Shown here in pieces: positions 8,272 to 17,316 of a stretch of 64,000 bases of DNA. The DNA is taken from assembly GCA_965279475.1 (NCBI GenBank), contig CBDIIA010000003.1, forward strand, positions 3,782,001 to 3,846,000, given 5' to 3'. Under the pieces are notes generated by a model. It had not been told where the DNA came from, made no database searches, and saw only the letters and a list, made by a program, of their open reading frames with translations. How positions within the stretch are numbered: position 1 is the stretch's first letter; each line of letters begins with the position of its first letter. The position numbers and the translations under genes were made by a program. Source of the stretch: Pseudorhodoferax sp965279475 (lineage in GTDB: Bacteria; Pseudomonadota; Gammaproteobacteria; Burkholderiales; Burkholderiaceae_C).

Positions 8272-9546
8272 CTAGCCGGCAAGCGGTGCAGGCGCGGGCG
8301 CGGCAACCAGCAGGGACTTGAGCGGGACGGCAGCGTCCGCGAGGGCTTGCGCATCCACATCGCCACGCTGGTCGACGAGCTTTTTCGCGACCATGAAATC
8401 CGCCGGCCGGTTCACCGCATCGGCCGCGATCAGGCGGCCGGCGCTCAGGTAGAACGCGATGAAGCTGCGCGATGCGGGCTCGCCGCGCAGCACGATCGCA
8501 TCGTGTCCCTGCGACAGGCCCACCATCTGCAGCTTCAGGTCGTACTGGTCGGACCAGAACCACGGCACGCTGTGGTTGGCGCGCGGCTTGCCGCACAGCG
8601 TCAAAGCCGCGGCGCGGGCCTGCTCCAGCGCATTGGGCACCGACTCCAGACGGATGCGCCGGCCGTACAGGGCGCTGTCGTGCACGGTGCAATCGCCGGC
8701 GGCCACGATGCGGGGATCGGAGGTCCGGGAGAAGGCATCGACGACGATCCCGCCGTCGACCTTGATGCCGGCTTGCTGGGCCAATTCCGTATGGGGCAGC
8801 ATGCCGATGCCGGCCACCACCACGTCGACCGCCAGCTGCTGGCCATCGCTGCAGACCAGCGATGCAATGTCGCCGGTGGCATCGCACTCCACGCGTTCCA
8901 CCCGCGTGGCGGTGCGGATCTGCACGCCCGCCTCGCGGTGCACTGTTTCGTAGAAGGCCGACAGCTGCGGCCCTGTCACGCGGGCCAGCACCCGGGGCAA
9001 GGCCTCGAGCAGGGTCACCTCGGCACCCAGCTTGCGCGCCGAGGCAGCCACCTCCAGCCCCACATAACCCCCACCGACGATCGCGAGCCGCCGGCCTGGC
9101 GCGAGGCCGGCACGCAGCGCGTCCGCATCGTCGCGCGTGCGCAGGGTGTGCAGGTTGGATGGCGGCTTCCCGTCGGCCAGCCCGGCGCAGGCCAGCGGCC
9201 GGGCCCGGCCCCCGGTGCACAGGGCCAGCGCTTCGTAGTCGATGTGCGACCCGTCGTGCAGCTGCACGCGGCGCGCAGCGCGGTCGATGGACGTGGCACG
9301 CACGCCGGGCATGCACTCCACAGCGGCCTTGTCGTAGGCGCTCTGCGGGCGCAGCAGCAGGGCGTCCGCCTCGGCCGTGCCCGCGAGGTAGGCCTTCGAC
9401 AGCGGCGGCCGGTGGTACGGCAGATGCGGCTCGTCGCCCAGCAGCACGATCCGCCCGGTCCACCCGTGCAGGCGCGCCGCGCTCGCCAGCTCGGCGCCGG
9501 CGTTGCCCGCTCCCACGATCAACAGAAGGCCCGACGTTTCGATCAT
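8272..9546 (-). CDS. FAD-dependent NAD(P)H:ferredoxin reductase (rhodocoxin/putidaredoxin-reductase-like)
   Basis: Flavoprotein of 424 residues that passes electrons from NAD(P)H to a ferredoxin serving an oxygenase or P450. It has two Rossmann motifs, VGAGNAGAELA near residue 10 (FAD) and IVGGGYVGLEVAA near 150 (NAD), plus the FAD-closing AAGDCTVHD near 285 and the reductase C-terminal domain. A GTG nine codons upstream gives a longer frame, but it lies at the predicted transcription start; the ATG at 9546 has AGGGA 8 bases upstream and is preferred. It is divergent from tetR with an operator between them. No ferredoxin or oxygenase lies next to it, so its partner is elsewhere. Confidence 0.85.
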   Translation of the reverse strand: MIETSGLLLIVGAGNAGAELASAARLHGWTGRIVLLGDEPHLPYHRPPLSKAYLAGTAEADALLLRPQSAYDKAAVECMPGVRATSIDRAARRVQLHDGSHIDYEALALCTGGRARPLACAGLADGKPPSNLHTLRTRDDADALRAGLAPGRRLAIVGGGYVGLEVAASARKLGAEVTLLEALPRVLARVTGPQLSAFYETVHREAGVQIRTATRVERVECDATGDIASLVCSDGQQLAVDVVVAGIGMLPHTELAQQAGIKVDGGIVVDAFSRTSDPRIVAAGDCTVHDSALYGRRIRLESVPNALEQARAAALTLCGKPRANHSVPWFWSDQYDLKLQMVGLSQGHDAIVLRGEPASRSFIAFYLSAGRLIAADAVNRPADFMVAKKLVDQRGDVDAQALADAAVPLKSLLVAAPAPAPLAG

Positions 9547-9579
9547 GGTTGTCCCTAGGCTGGAGTCGTCCACATCTAA

Positions 9580-9585
9580 ATTATA
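9580..9585 (-). promoter_or_regulatory. -10 element of the ferredoxin reductase promoter
   Basis: Minus strand reads TATAAT, a perfect -10 hexamer. It overlaps the first two bases of the operator-like repeat at 9584. The transcript would start near 9573, which argues against the upstream GTG as start codon and for the ATG at 9546. Confidence 0.55.
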
Positions 9586-9603
9586 GTCCGACGGGACGGT
9601 TTA
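9584..9603. promoter_or_regulatory. Predicted TetR operator between the ferredoxin reductase and tetR
   Basis: TAGTCCGACGGGACGGTTTA: the left half is identical to the perfect site at 8191, while the right half keeps 6 of 10 bases. It lies in the 86-base divergent gap and overlaps the reductase -10 hexamer. A weaker site in front of the repressor's own gene would fit autoregulation, which is inferred. Confidence 0.65.
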
Positions 9604-9632
9604 TCAATGACTGTTTCAGGGAGAGATGCCGC

Positions 9633-10271
9633 ATGACCAGGGAACGCGCCGACGACTACGACACCAAGAAGCGCTCGATCCTGAACCGCGCCGCCGAACT
9701 GTTCGGCCGCAAGGGCTTCGAGGTCACGACGATGGCGGACGTGGCGGTCGCCTGCGGTACCTCGAAGTCGCACCTGTACCACTACTTCCCGGCGAAGGAA
9801 GACCTGCTGTTCGCCATCGTGAGCGAGCACATCACGATGCTGTCGACCGACCTCGGCGGCATCGTGCGTGCGCCCTGCCCGGCACCGGAGCGGTTCACGC
9901 GCTTCATCGACACCTTCGTGGGCCGCGCTGCCGAGTCCCGCAACGAGCATCTGGTGCTGATGAACGAGCTCAACTTTCTGCCCGAGGCCAGACGCAAGCA
10001 GGTGCGGCGCCTCGAATCGGAACTGGTGGCGCTGATGGTGGGCCTGCTGCGCGACATCAATCCCGAGCGCATGGCACCGATCAAGGTGCGCGCACCGTAT
10101 GCGATGCTGCTGTTCGGCATGATGATCTGGACGCTGACCTGGTACCGCAAGGGTGGCTCGGTCACGCCGGAGGAACTCGCCGCGCGGATCGCCGACATCT
10201 TCATGAACGGGTTCCGCGCCGACGCCCCCGCCGGCTTCAAGGCTCGGGCGGCGCGGCGCGAAAGGGATTGA
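9633..10271 (+). CDS. TetR/AcrR-family transcriptional regulator
   Basis: One-component repressor of 212 residues. The N-terminal helix-turn-helix is canonical: ILNRAAELFGRKGFEVTTMADV (written here as adjoining pieces ILNRAAELFG and RKGFEVTTMADV) near 16-37, then SKSHLYHYFPAKEDLL near 46-61. The variable C-terminal half is the ligand-binding and dimer domain; a CoA thioester or the imported acid would be a plausible effector. ATG 9633 has a CAGGGAGAG ribosome binding site 8-16 bases upstream. The gene ends in a 35-base tail-to-tail overlap with the exporter gene. The shared palindromes at 8191, 9584 and 18397 suggest that it controls both importer operons, the reductase and itself. Confidence 0.9.
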   Translation: MTRERADDYDTKKRSILNRAAELFGRKGFEVTTMADVAVACGTSKSHLYHYFPAKEDLLFAIVSEHITMLSTDLGGIVRAPCPAPERFTRFIDTFVGRAAESRNEHLVLMNELNFLPEARRKQVRRLESELVALMVGLLRDINPERMAPIKVRAPYAMLLFGMMIWTLTWYRKGGSVTPEELAARIADIFMNGFRADAPAGFKARAARRERD

Positions 10272-11121
10272 AGCCCGTCACCATGATGGTGGCGGCCAGC
10301 ACCAGCACACACCCGGGCAGCATGCCCACCGTGACAGGTTCGCCAAGGAAGACATGGCCCCAGGTCACGCCGAAGAACGGGATCATGAAGGCCGACGACA
10401 TCGCCGCGCTGGCAGAGATTTCGCGCATCAGCCGCAGGCTGACCCAGTACATGAACCCCGATGTGACCGTGCCCAGTACCAGCAACGCGAGCACCGCCGC
10501 CAGCGTGAGATGGATCTGCGGCGCTGCCAGCGCCGTCGGCACCAGCAGCACGACCGATGCGACCACGTGCACCGCGGCCGAGGCGGGCAGCGGGTCGTGG
10601 CTCAGCGTGGCGCGTTTCATCAGGATGGCGCCGACGCCGTAGCTGGCCGCGGCCACGGTGCATGCCAGCGTGGCCCACACCACGCTCGCCGAAGCGTCGA
10701 CCGGTCCAAGCCCTACTAGCAAGGCGACGCCGGCAAAACCGACCACGCAGCCCAGCAGGCGCCGCGCCGTCAACCGTTCGTCGCCCATGGCGGCGGCGGC
10801 CAGCATGCTGAAGAGCGGCGCCGTGGTGTTGAGCACGGCCGAATAGCCAGCCGGAAGCGTCAGCGAGGCCAGTGGAAACAGCACGAATGGCAGCACCACC
10901 GTCAGCAGGCTCACCAGTGCCAGGCGCGGCCAGGTCGCGCGTGCCGGCCATGCGAGCCGGGTCACCTTCATCAGGAAAGCCAGCACGGCCGCGGCGAGCA
11001 CGCAACGCAAACCGGCGAGGCCCCAAGGGCCGAGCGCCGGCGTCGCAATACGCAGCAGCACGAACGAGCCGCCCCAGATCGCTGAAAGAAGGATGATCTG
11101 AAGAAAGTGACGGCTGCGCAT
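10237..11121 (-). CDS. DMT-superfamily (EamA) transporter
   Basis: Inner-membrane protein of 294 residues with about ten hydrophobic helices arranged as two EamA repeats; the first opens ILLSAIWGGSFVLLRIA. The family exports metabolites and drugs or takes up small solutes. It is the last gene on the same strand as the TRAP operon, 66 bases beyond the CoA ligase stop, so it may be co-transcribed and relieve build-up of an intermediate. Its 3' end overlaps the end of tetR. The substrate is not predictable. Confidence 0.85.
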   Translation of the reverse strand: MRSRHFLQIILLSAIWGGSFVLLRIATPALGPWGLAGLRCVLAAAVLAFLMKVTRLAWPARATWPRLALVSLLTVVLPFVLFPLASLTLPAGYSAVLNTTAPLFSMLAAAAMGDERLTARRLLGCVVGFAGVALLVGLGPVDASASVVWATLACTVAAASYGVGAILMKRATLSHDPLPASAAVHVVASVVLLVPTALAAPQIHLTLAAVLALLVLGTVTSGFMYWVSLRLMREISASAAMSSAFMIPFFGVTWGHVFLGEPVTVGMLPGCVLVLAATIMVTGFNPFRAAPPEP

Positions 11122-11187
11122 GCGGGTGAGAACGCCGATGCTACTTCAGGGTCGGCCGACGCTTGGCGCCCCGCCGGGCAGAGGCCG

Positions 11188-12747
11188 TCAATTCACCGAC
11201 TTGCGCTTGCCGGCCCAGTGCGGCTCTCGCAGCACGTTCTTCATGATCTTGCCGGCGCCCGACAGCGGCAGGGCATCGCGGAACTCCACCGAGCGCGGGC
11301 ACTTGTAACCCGCGATCAGGGTGCGGCAATGGTCGATCACGTCCTTGTCCGACAACGGCAGCTTGCCGGCCTTCAGCACCAAGACCGCATGCACCGACTC
11401 GCCCCACTGCGCGTTCGGAATGCCGATGACGGCGCATTCGCGCACCGACGCGTGTTTGTGGATCGCATTCTCGACCTCGCTCGAGTAGATGTTCTCGCCG
11501 CCGCTGATGATCATGTCCTTCACCCGGTCGACGATGTAAACGTAACCGTCCTCGTCCATCCAGGCGGCGTCGCCGGTGTGCATCCAGCCGTTGCGGATGG
11601 CCGCGGCCGTGGCCTCGGGCTTGCGCCAGTAGCCCAGCATGACCTGCGGGCCGCGCACGGCAATCTCGCCGGTCTGCCCGCGCGGCATTTCGCGGCTTTC
11701 CTCGTCGACGATGCGGATGTCGGTCCCGTACGATGCGCGGCCCGCGGCCTGGCGCTTGTGCGGCCGGCCGTCGCGCTCGAAGTGGTAGGACCAGGGCAGG
11801 CTCAGCGTGAGCGCCGCGGTCTCGGTCATGCCGTAGCCCTGGATGAAGAGCCACGTGGGCAGCTTCTCCATCGCGGCGGCCAGCACCGCATCGGGCATCG
11901 GCGACGCGCCGTATTCGCAGGTGCGCACGCTCGACAGGTCGTAGCGCGGGAACTCGGGGTGGTTCAACAGCATGTTCACCATCGTCGGCACGAACAGGCA
12001 GTAGTTCACCCGGTGCGTCTGGATCGCCTCGAACGCCAGCACGGCGTCGAACTTGGGCAGGCAGACGTGGGTTCCGCCGGCCAGCGTGAGCGCCATCGCC
12101 GGGGACGAGCCCGCCAGGTGGAACAGCCCGGCCGAGTGCATGTAGACCGTGTCTTCGTTGAAGTGCAGCGTGGCGATCCAGTTGATCGAGGCGACGACGA
12201 AGTTGCTGTGCGACAGCATCACGCCCTTGGCCGCGCCCGTGGTGCCGCCCGTGTAGTAGATGCCGCACAACTCGTCGCCCCGGCCGCAGGCGTCGTCCAT
12301 CGGCGAGGCGCCAGCGATCATGGCCTCGTAGGACGCCACGCCCAGGGGCGGCAACTGGTCGCCCATGTGGATCACGTGTGCCTTGCCGATCAAGGCCGGC
12401 GCCAGCTGCGGCACCTGCTCGGCGAAGATGTCGTCGACGATCAGCGCGCTGCACTGGCCGTCCTCGATCGCGTACTGGTTCTCGGGGATCGCCCAGCGCG
12501 TGTTCAGCGGCACGATCACCATGCCGGCCCAGGCGATCGCGAAGAAGAGCTCGATGTAGTTGTCGCTGTTGAGCGCCAGCACGGCGACACGGTCCCCGCG
12601 CTGGAGGCCCATCGCCACCAGCGCTGCGGCAAAGCGCGGAATGCGCTCGCCCAGCTCGCGGTAGCTGCGCTGGCGCCCCTGGTAGATGGTCGCGGGGAAG
12701 GCGCCGCGGGTCTGTACGGCACGCGTGAGGCATTGGGTGATCTGCAT
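11188..12747 (-). CDS. AMP-forming acyl-CoA ligase (fatty-acid-CoA-ligase-like)
   Basis: ANL-superfamily ligase of 519 residues and the third CoA ligase of the putative TetR regulon. P-loop variant YTGGTTGAAKGVML near residue 165, GYGMTETAAL near 290, MHTGDAAWMDEDGYVY and GGENIYSSEVENAI in the lid region, catalytic Lys region GAGKIMKNVLRE near the C-terminus. I start at MQITQCL because the long open frame upstream runs into the preceding gene. It is the CoA-activating enzyme of the TRAP operon, which suggests that the TRAP cargo is a carboxylic acid. Confidence 0.87.
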   Translation of the reverse strand: MQITQCLTRAVQTRGAFPATIYQGRQRSYRELGERIPRFAAALVAMGLQRGDRVAVLALNSDNYIELFFAIAWAGMVIVPLNTRWAIPENQYAIEDGQCSALIVDDIFAEQVPQLAPALIGKAHVIHMGDQLPPLGVASYEAMIAGASPMDDACGRGDELCGIYYTGGTTGAAKGVMLSHSNFVVASINWIATLHFNEDTVYMHSAGLFHLAGSSPAMALTLAGGTHVCLPKFDAVLAFEAIQTHRVNYCLFVPTMVNMLLNHPEFPRYDLSSVRTCEYGASPMPDAVLAAAMEKLPTWLFIQGYGMTETAALTLSLPWSYHFERDGRPHKRQAAGRASYGTDIRIVDEESREMPRGQTGEIAVRGPQVMLGYWRKPEATAAAIRNGWMHTGDAAWMDEDGYVYIVDRVKDMIISGGENIYSSEVENAIHKHASVRECAVIGIPNAQWGESVHAVLVLKAGKLPLSDKDVIDHCRTLIAGYKCPRSVEFRDALPLSGAGKIMKNVLREPHWAGKRKSVN

Positions 12748-12758
12748 GACGGCGCCTT

Positions 12759-13886
12759 CTACAGTGCGGCGAAGCGTTGCGGCGCGGTGTACAGCGGGTA
12801 GCCCGCCGCCACGCCGTATTCGCTGACGCCGTGGCCCGTCATGCCGTCGCTGGTGGCGCGGACCACGTGGTCCGACAGCGTGCGGGCCGCCAGCCGCGTA
12901 GCGGCGTCGTCCAGGTCCCACACATCGTTCTCGGTGTGCAGCGGGCCCTTGTCATCGCCATGGTTCCAGCCCTGGAAGCCGCCGTACATGCCGCCCTTCA
13001 GATAGAAGCGCGTGGGCAGGCATTCCATGCGCAGCTCGCGCGGTGGGCCGCTGTCGAAGGTGAAGGTCCAGACCGCCGTCGCGATCGACTGGCCCAGCGG
13101 ATCGTCGGCCCACTCGATGCGGTGCGACGCATGGGTCATCTCGCGGTGCAGCACCTGGCCGCCTTCGTTGCGGAACTCGGCGCCGGACAGGTACATCGGC
13201 TTGCCGGGTTCACGCTCCTTCAGGAACACCGACAGGCCCATGTTCTCGAACTGGAACATCGACCAGGTCCAGAAGAACTTCTTGTGCACCGCCACCGGAG
13301 GCCGGGTCTCGTCCGTCCGCATCTCGGAGCGCAGGCCCCAGGAGTGGTCACGCTGGCCCCACCAGGCCGCAGGCTCGATCACGTGGCGCTGGCCCTGCAC
13401 CATGAGCCAGCCGCGCCAGCGCCCGAACTGCGCGACGCGGGTCATGTCTTCCTCCACCACGCCGTCGCGTTCGCGGTAGTTCTGCTTTTCCTGCGCGGCG
13501 GGAAAGCTGGCTTCGTATTCGAGTTCGAACGCGATGCCGGAATCGTTGCCCGCATCGGCGTCGTCGCGCAGCGTGATGCGGTGGCGCCGCATGCCTTCGA
13601 GGATCTCGAACCGCAGCGGGCCCACGGTGGTGTCCAGCGGGTTCGTGCCGAGCTGGCGCGATGCGCGGAAGTTGTGCTGCCGGCGCCCGATCGTCACGCC
13701 GGCAAAGGCGTCCATCACGCCCTTGTTGGGGTAGTAGCCCAGGCCCATGTCCAGCAGGATCTCCGTGCCGTCGATGGGATGGGCGGTGTACCAGTAGCGC
13801 TCGGTGAAGCGCGGATCACCGTTGGCGGCGCGCGCGAACGGCGCAGGCGCCTGGTGGCCGATGAGGTCGTCCTGGGGGGAAAGCAT
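12759..13886 (-). CDS. AttH/CrtC-like lipocalin-fold protein of unknown function
   Basis: A 375-residue soluble protein without signal peptide or membrane segment. It is rich in Trp, His and Arg and in beta-strand patterns (DHSWGLR near 185, FFWTWSMFQFENMGLSVFL near 205). The overall look resembles AttH/hydroxyneurosporene-synthase-like proteins, which have two lipocalin-like beta-barrels; I cannot confirm this by eye. It lies in the TRAP operon 11 bases upstream of the CoA ligase. A barrel that holds a hydrophobic substrate would fit a terpenoid or other lipophilic acid, but that is inference. Confidence 0.6.
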   Translation of the reverse strand: MLSPQDDLIGHQAPAPFARAANGDPRFTERYWYTAHPIDGTEILLDMGLGYYPNKGVMDAFAGVTIGRRQHNFRASRQLGTNPLDTTVGPLRFEILEGMRRHRITLRDDADAGNDSGIAFELEYEASFPAAQEKQNYRERDGVVEEDMTRVAQFGRWRGWLMVQGQRHVIEPAAWWGQRDHSWGLRSEMRTDETRPPVAVHKKFFWTWSMFQFENMGLSVFLKEREPGKPMYLSGAEFRNEGGQVLHREMTHASHRIEWADDPLGQSIATAVWTFTFDSGPPRELRMECLPTRFYLKGGMYGGFQGWNHGDDKGPLHTENDVWDLDDAATRLAARTLSDHVVRATSDGMTGHGVSEYGVAAGYPLYTAPQRFAAL

Positions 13887-13923
13887 GGCGTGGTCTCGCG
13901 GATGTTCTGGATGAAAGGTCGTG

Positions 13924-14424
13924 TCAGGCGGCCTTGGCCGCCCCGGCGGTCATGGCGCCGAAATCGGCACGGGGGATGAGCTTGCGCTCGGCCACCAGCA
14001 GTTGGCGCAGGGTGTCGCGCAGGGTGGCGTCGACTTCGGCCTGCACGGAGCCACGCACCGGTGTCGCGGGATCGAACAGCCAGTCGGTGAGCTGGGCGAT
14101 GCGTTGCTCGCCGGCACGCACGGCCTGCTCGAGCTCTGCCTGGGTCATCGACGCATCGGTGGTGGTGACTGCAGCAGCCGTTGCCGGCGCGGTCACCCCG
14201 TGTCGCACGGCCAGGGCCATGACAGCCTCGTCACCGCTGCGCAGGATGCCGAGCTGCTCACGCAGCACGTCGGGCGACCAGGCGAGCATGCGTTCGACTT
14301 TGGCCAGGATGTCGAGCACGCCGGCCAGCTGCGAGCGGGCGTGGTCCGTCGACAGCTCGGGCTGGACTTCCTCGCGCAGTGCGCGGCGCATGCTGTCGAT
14401 GAGCTTGGGCAGCGACTGGTTCAT
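13924..14424 (-). CDS. Small conserved hypothetical protein linked to the phosphotransferase
   Basis: 166 residues, largely alpha-helical and acidic at the N-terminus (LPKLIDSMRRALREEVQPEL), with an Ala/Thr-rich stretch near 75-95. No catalytic motif recognised. The ATG overlaps the stop of the phosphotransferase gene (ATGA), so the two are translationally coupled. Small proteins of this kind (possibly the DUF6285 family, from memory) recur beside aminoglycoside-phosphotransferase-like proteins in acyl-CoA catabolic operons. Confidence 0.65.
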   Translation of the reverse strand: MNQSLPKLIDSMRRALREEVQPELSTDHARSQLAGVLDILAKVERMLAWSPDVLREQLGILRSGDEAVMALAVRHGVTAPATAAAVTTTDASMTQAELEQAVRAGEQRIAQLTDWLFDPATPVRGSVQAEVDATLRDTLRQLLVAERKLIPRADFGAMTAGAAKAA

Positions 14425-15488
14425 GACGCCTCCGCAATCAGGCGGTTGAGTTCGAGCATCGTGGGCGCCAGCTGGAATCCCATGGCCGCCATGCGCACGT
14501 CGCGCGCCCGGCCCGACTCGATGCGGCGCACCGCGCCGATCAGCATCGCGGCCATCTTGAACTGCACCAGCACCTCGTAGTAACGCACCACCTCGGGCCT
14601 GGGCGTGAAGCCCGCCAGCGCGCTGTAGCGCGCATAGAACGCATCGCGTTCGATCATCCCGCCGATGCGGTTCGTGCCGGCGGCAAAGGTGCGCAACCCG
14701 GCCCAGGCCAGGTCTTCGTGCGGGTCGCCGGCGTGCATCAGCTCCCAGTCGAGGATCGCCGTGATGCGGCCGTGCTGCTGCAGGAAGTTGCCCACGCGGT
14801 AGTCGCCATGGACGATCGCGATGCGCTCGGCCACGGGCGCGTGGCGTTCGAGCCAGCGCATCGCGTAGTGCATCTGCGGCGACGGCGGCTGCGCGCTGCC
14901 AATGCCCGCGTGCCGCGACCAGAGGGCCGTCTGCTCGGCCGCGATCGTGTTCGGATCTACACCGCCCCACAGCCGCAGCAGCGGGGTCGCGCGCCAGTCG
15001 AACGCATGGATCGCGCCCAGCGCATCGGCAAAGTCGCACCCGAGGGACTGGTTCTGCGCCTCGCCGCGCGCCGCGTCCTGCCCCTTCCAGGGCATCGGCG
15101 TGTCGCCCTCGACACGGCCGGTGACGAGAAAGGGCGCACCGAGCACATCCGGGTCGTCGCTGAACGCGTGCGCCCGGGGAATCGGCAGCCCGTCGATGCC
15201 GGCCAGCGCCGTGAGCACCAAGTACTCGGGTTCCGCGCGGTACGGGGCCAGCAGGCCGGCAGGGTCGCCCACGCGCAGGATGAGCGCACGCTCCTCCTCG
15301 GGCTGGCCGGCCGCAGCCGCCAGCGTGGCCGTGAAGCCGATCGTGATCCACGACATGCCGACCGGATAGCGCCGCAGTGCGGACACCTGGACCGGCCGGC
15401 CCCATTGCGTCTGCAGGAAGCCGGCCAGCCGCGGCCCCAGCTTGTCGGGGGACAGGTCGACCGCGGGGAGGCGGGAAGGTTCGCTCAC
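14421..15488 (-). CDS. APH/ChoK-fold phosphotransferase family protein
   Basis: Kinase-like protein of 355 residues. The catalytic loop HGDYRVGN is at 227-234 and the metal-binding DWE at 247-249, both as in aminoglycoside and choline kinases, and a conserved VGDPAG lies near 73-78. Members beside acyl-CoA metabolism genes resemble the kinase-like domain of ACAD10/11, which acts on 4-hydroxyacyl-CoA; a similar role here is plausible. The GTG at 15488 is preceded by AGGGA overlapping the dctM stop. It is the first enzyme gene after the TRAP transporter in this operon. Confidence 0.82.
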   Translation of the reverse strand: MSEPSRLPAVDLSPDKLGPRLAGFLQTQWGRPVQVSALRRYPVGMSWITIGFTATLAAAAGQPEEERALILRVGDPAGLLAPYRAEPEYLVLTALAGIDGLPIPRAHAFSDDPDVLGAPFLVTGRVEGDTPMPWKGQDAARGEAQNQSLGCDFADALGAIHAFDWRATPLLRLWGGVDPNTIAAEQTALWSRHAGIGSAQPPSPQMHYAMRWLERHAPVAERIAIVHGDYRVGNFLQQHGRITAILDWELMHAGDPHEDLAWAGLRTFAAGTNRIGGMIERDAFYARYSALAGFTPRPEVVRYYEVLVQFKMAAMLIGAVRRIESGRARDVRMAAMGFQLAPTMLELNRLIAEAS

Positions 15489-15499
15489 TTCAGGTATCC

Positions 15500-16807
15500 C
15501 TATCCGGCGGCCGATTTGAACAGCAAATGGGGGAGCCACATCACGACCGCGGGGACGGCGGCGATCAGCAGGATGCGGGCGATGTCGGAGACGATGAACG
15601 GGATCACGCCGCGCACGATCGACATCATCGGGATCTCCGGCATCATGGAACGGATCACATACAGGTTGATGCCGATCGGCGGGTGGATCAGCCCCACCTC
15701 GACCACCATCACGATCAGGATGCCGAACCATACCGGGTCGTAGCCGAGCTTGACGATCACGGGGAAGAAGATCGGCACCGTCAGCAGGATCATCGACAGG
15801 CTCTCGAGCACGCTGCCCAGCAGCAGGTAGATCAGGATGATGACGAGGATGATGCCGAACGGGGGCAGCGAGGTACCTTGCACCAGCTTCAGCAGGCCCT
15901 CGTGCACGCCGGTGAGGTTGACGAACTCGCCGAACAGTGCCGCCCCCAGGATGATCGCGAACATCATCGTCGACGTCCGGGCCGTGTCGACCAGGATCTC
16001 GTAGATCTTCGCCCAGGTCATCGAATGCTTGGCGATCGCGAAGGCCATCGACGCCGCGGCCCCGACGCCCGCCGCCTCGACCGAAGTGAACAGCCCACCG
16101 TACAGGCCGCCCATGACGATCGCGAAGATCAGCACCACGGGCCACAGCGCCTTGGTCAGCTCCCAGACGTTCTGCTTGTCGGTCTTCTCGGCAAGCGGTG
16201 CCAGCGACGGATCGCGCCACACCGACCACTTGACCGCCGCCATGTAGCCCAGCGTGGCGATGAGGCCGGGAATGATGCCCGCTGCATAGAGCATGCCGAT
16301 GTGCGTCTGCGTGGCCACGCCGTAGACCACCATGATGATGCTCGGCGGGATCAGGATGCCCAGGGTTCCTCCGGCCGCCACGGCCGCCGCCGACAGCGAA
16401 TCGGCATAGCCGTGCGTGCGCATCGGCGGGATCGTCACCTTGGCCATCGTCGCGGCCGTCGCCACGCTGGAGCCGCAGGGCGCGCCGAACGCGCCGCAGG
16501 CCAGCACGGTCGCCATCGCGAGGCCCCCGCGCCGCCGGCCGATGAGGGCTTGTGCCGCGCGGAACAGGTCCTGCGAGATGCCGGCGCCGGCGATCAGGTC
16601 GCCCATCAGCACGAACAGCGGCAGCACGATCAGCGAGTACGACATCGTGCTTTCGCGCGTGATCGTCGCCACCATGCTCAGCGCCGGGGTCAGGCCGCTC
16701 AGCATCACGTAGCCGCCGAACCCCACGAGCCCCAGGGCCGTGGCGATCGGGACCTGGAACAGGATGAACGAGAACGCGATCAGGAAACCGAGGCAGGCCG
16801 CGAGCAT
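15500..16807 (-). CDS. dctM: TRAP transporter large permease subunit (DctM family)
   Basis: Twelve-helix membrane subunit (435 residues) of a TRAP transporter, which uses an ion gradient to import organic acids delivered by DctP. It shows family patterns such as VLPLFVLMGDLIAGAGI near 60, GAPCGSSVATAATMAKVTIP near 110 and PIGINLYVIRSM near 375. The ATG at 16807 abuts the dctQ stop with a 1-base overlap (TGATG). The cargo is unknown, but the CoA ligase in the same operon points to a carboxylic acid. Confidence 0.93.
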   Translation of the reverse strand: MLAACLGFLIAFSFILFQVPIATALGLVGFGGYVMLSGLTPALSMVATITRESTMSYSLIVLPLFVLMGDLIAGAGISQDLFRAAQALIGRRRGGLAMATVLACGAFGAPCGSSVATAATMAKVTIPPMRTHGYADSLSAAAVAAGGTLGILIPPSIIMVVYGVATQTHIGMLYAAGIIPGLIATLGYMAAVKWSVWRDPSLAPLAEKTDKQNVWELTKALWPVVLIFAIVMGGLYGGLFTSVEAAGVGAAASMAFAIAKHSMTWAKIYEILVDTARTSTMMFAIILGAALFGEFVNLTGVHEGLLKLVQGTSLPPFGIILVIILIYLLLGSVLESLSMILLTVPIFFPVIVKLGYDPVWFGILIVMVVEVGLIHPPIGINLYVIRSMMPEIPMMSIVRGVIPFIVSDIARILLIAAVPAVVMWLPHLLFKSAAG

Positions 16808-17310
16808 CAGATCACCTCGGTCACGAGTGGCTTGGCGGGCGCCGGACGGACGGCCGCGAGCATGGTCGCCACCAGGAAGGCGATGGCAGTCACGACGGAC
16901 AGCATTGCCATGCCGCCCAGCAGCCACGCAATGGGCACGCCGAGCAACGGGGTGTTTTCGCCATAGCCGGCGGCACGGACCGTCTGACGTGCGAGGCACC
17001 AGGCGATGAGCGCGAACAGCACCGCGCCCATGGCCGCCCCGAGCGCCCTTTGAAAGCGGCGCAGGCCGGCCGGCATGGGGATGAGGTCGACGGTGATGTG
17101 GCCGAACGTCAGCGCCAGAACCGGGTACAGCACGAAGATCATCGCGCCCAGAAAGATCTCCAGGATCTCGGTGCCCCATGGCAGCGGCCGGTTCAGCACA
17201 TTGCGGCCGACGACGTCGACGAACACGGTCAACATGAGGACCACGAGGCAGGCCGCGCCGATCCCTTCCAGGATGTGCGCGAGCCGTCCTTCGGAACGGT
17301 TTCCGAACAT
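16807..17310 (-). CDS. dctQ: TRAP transporter small permease subunit (DctQ family)
   Basis: Four-helix membrane subunit of 167 residues that docks onto DctM. The DctQ pattern V-D-V-V-G-R-N-V-L-N-R-P-L-P-W-G-T-E lies near 31-48. It sits between dctP, 6 bases upstream, and dctM, which overlaps it by one base: a standard TRAP gene order. Confidence 0.92.
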   Translation of the reverse strand: MFGNRSEGRLAHILEGIGAACLVVLMLTVFVDVVGRNVLNRPLPWGTEILEIFLGAMIFVLYPVLALTFGHITVDLIPMPAGLRRFQRALGAAMGAVLFALIAWCLARQTVRAAGYGENTPLLGVPIAWLLGGMAMLSVVTAIAFLVATMLAAVRPAPAKPLVTEVI

Positions 17311-17316
17311 GGCAGC

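Noticed and set aside
13924..15405. A single 493-codon protein covering the small protein and part of the phosphotransferase
   Set aside because: The upstream part is out of frame with the clear HGDYRVGN/DWE kinase-fold gene; the ATGA overlap at 14421-14424 marks two separate genes.
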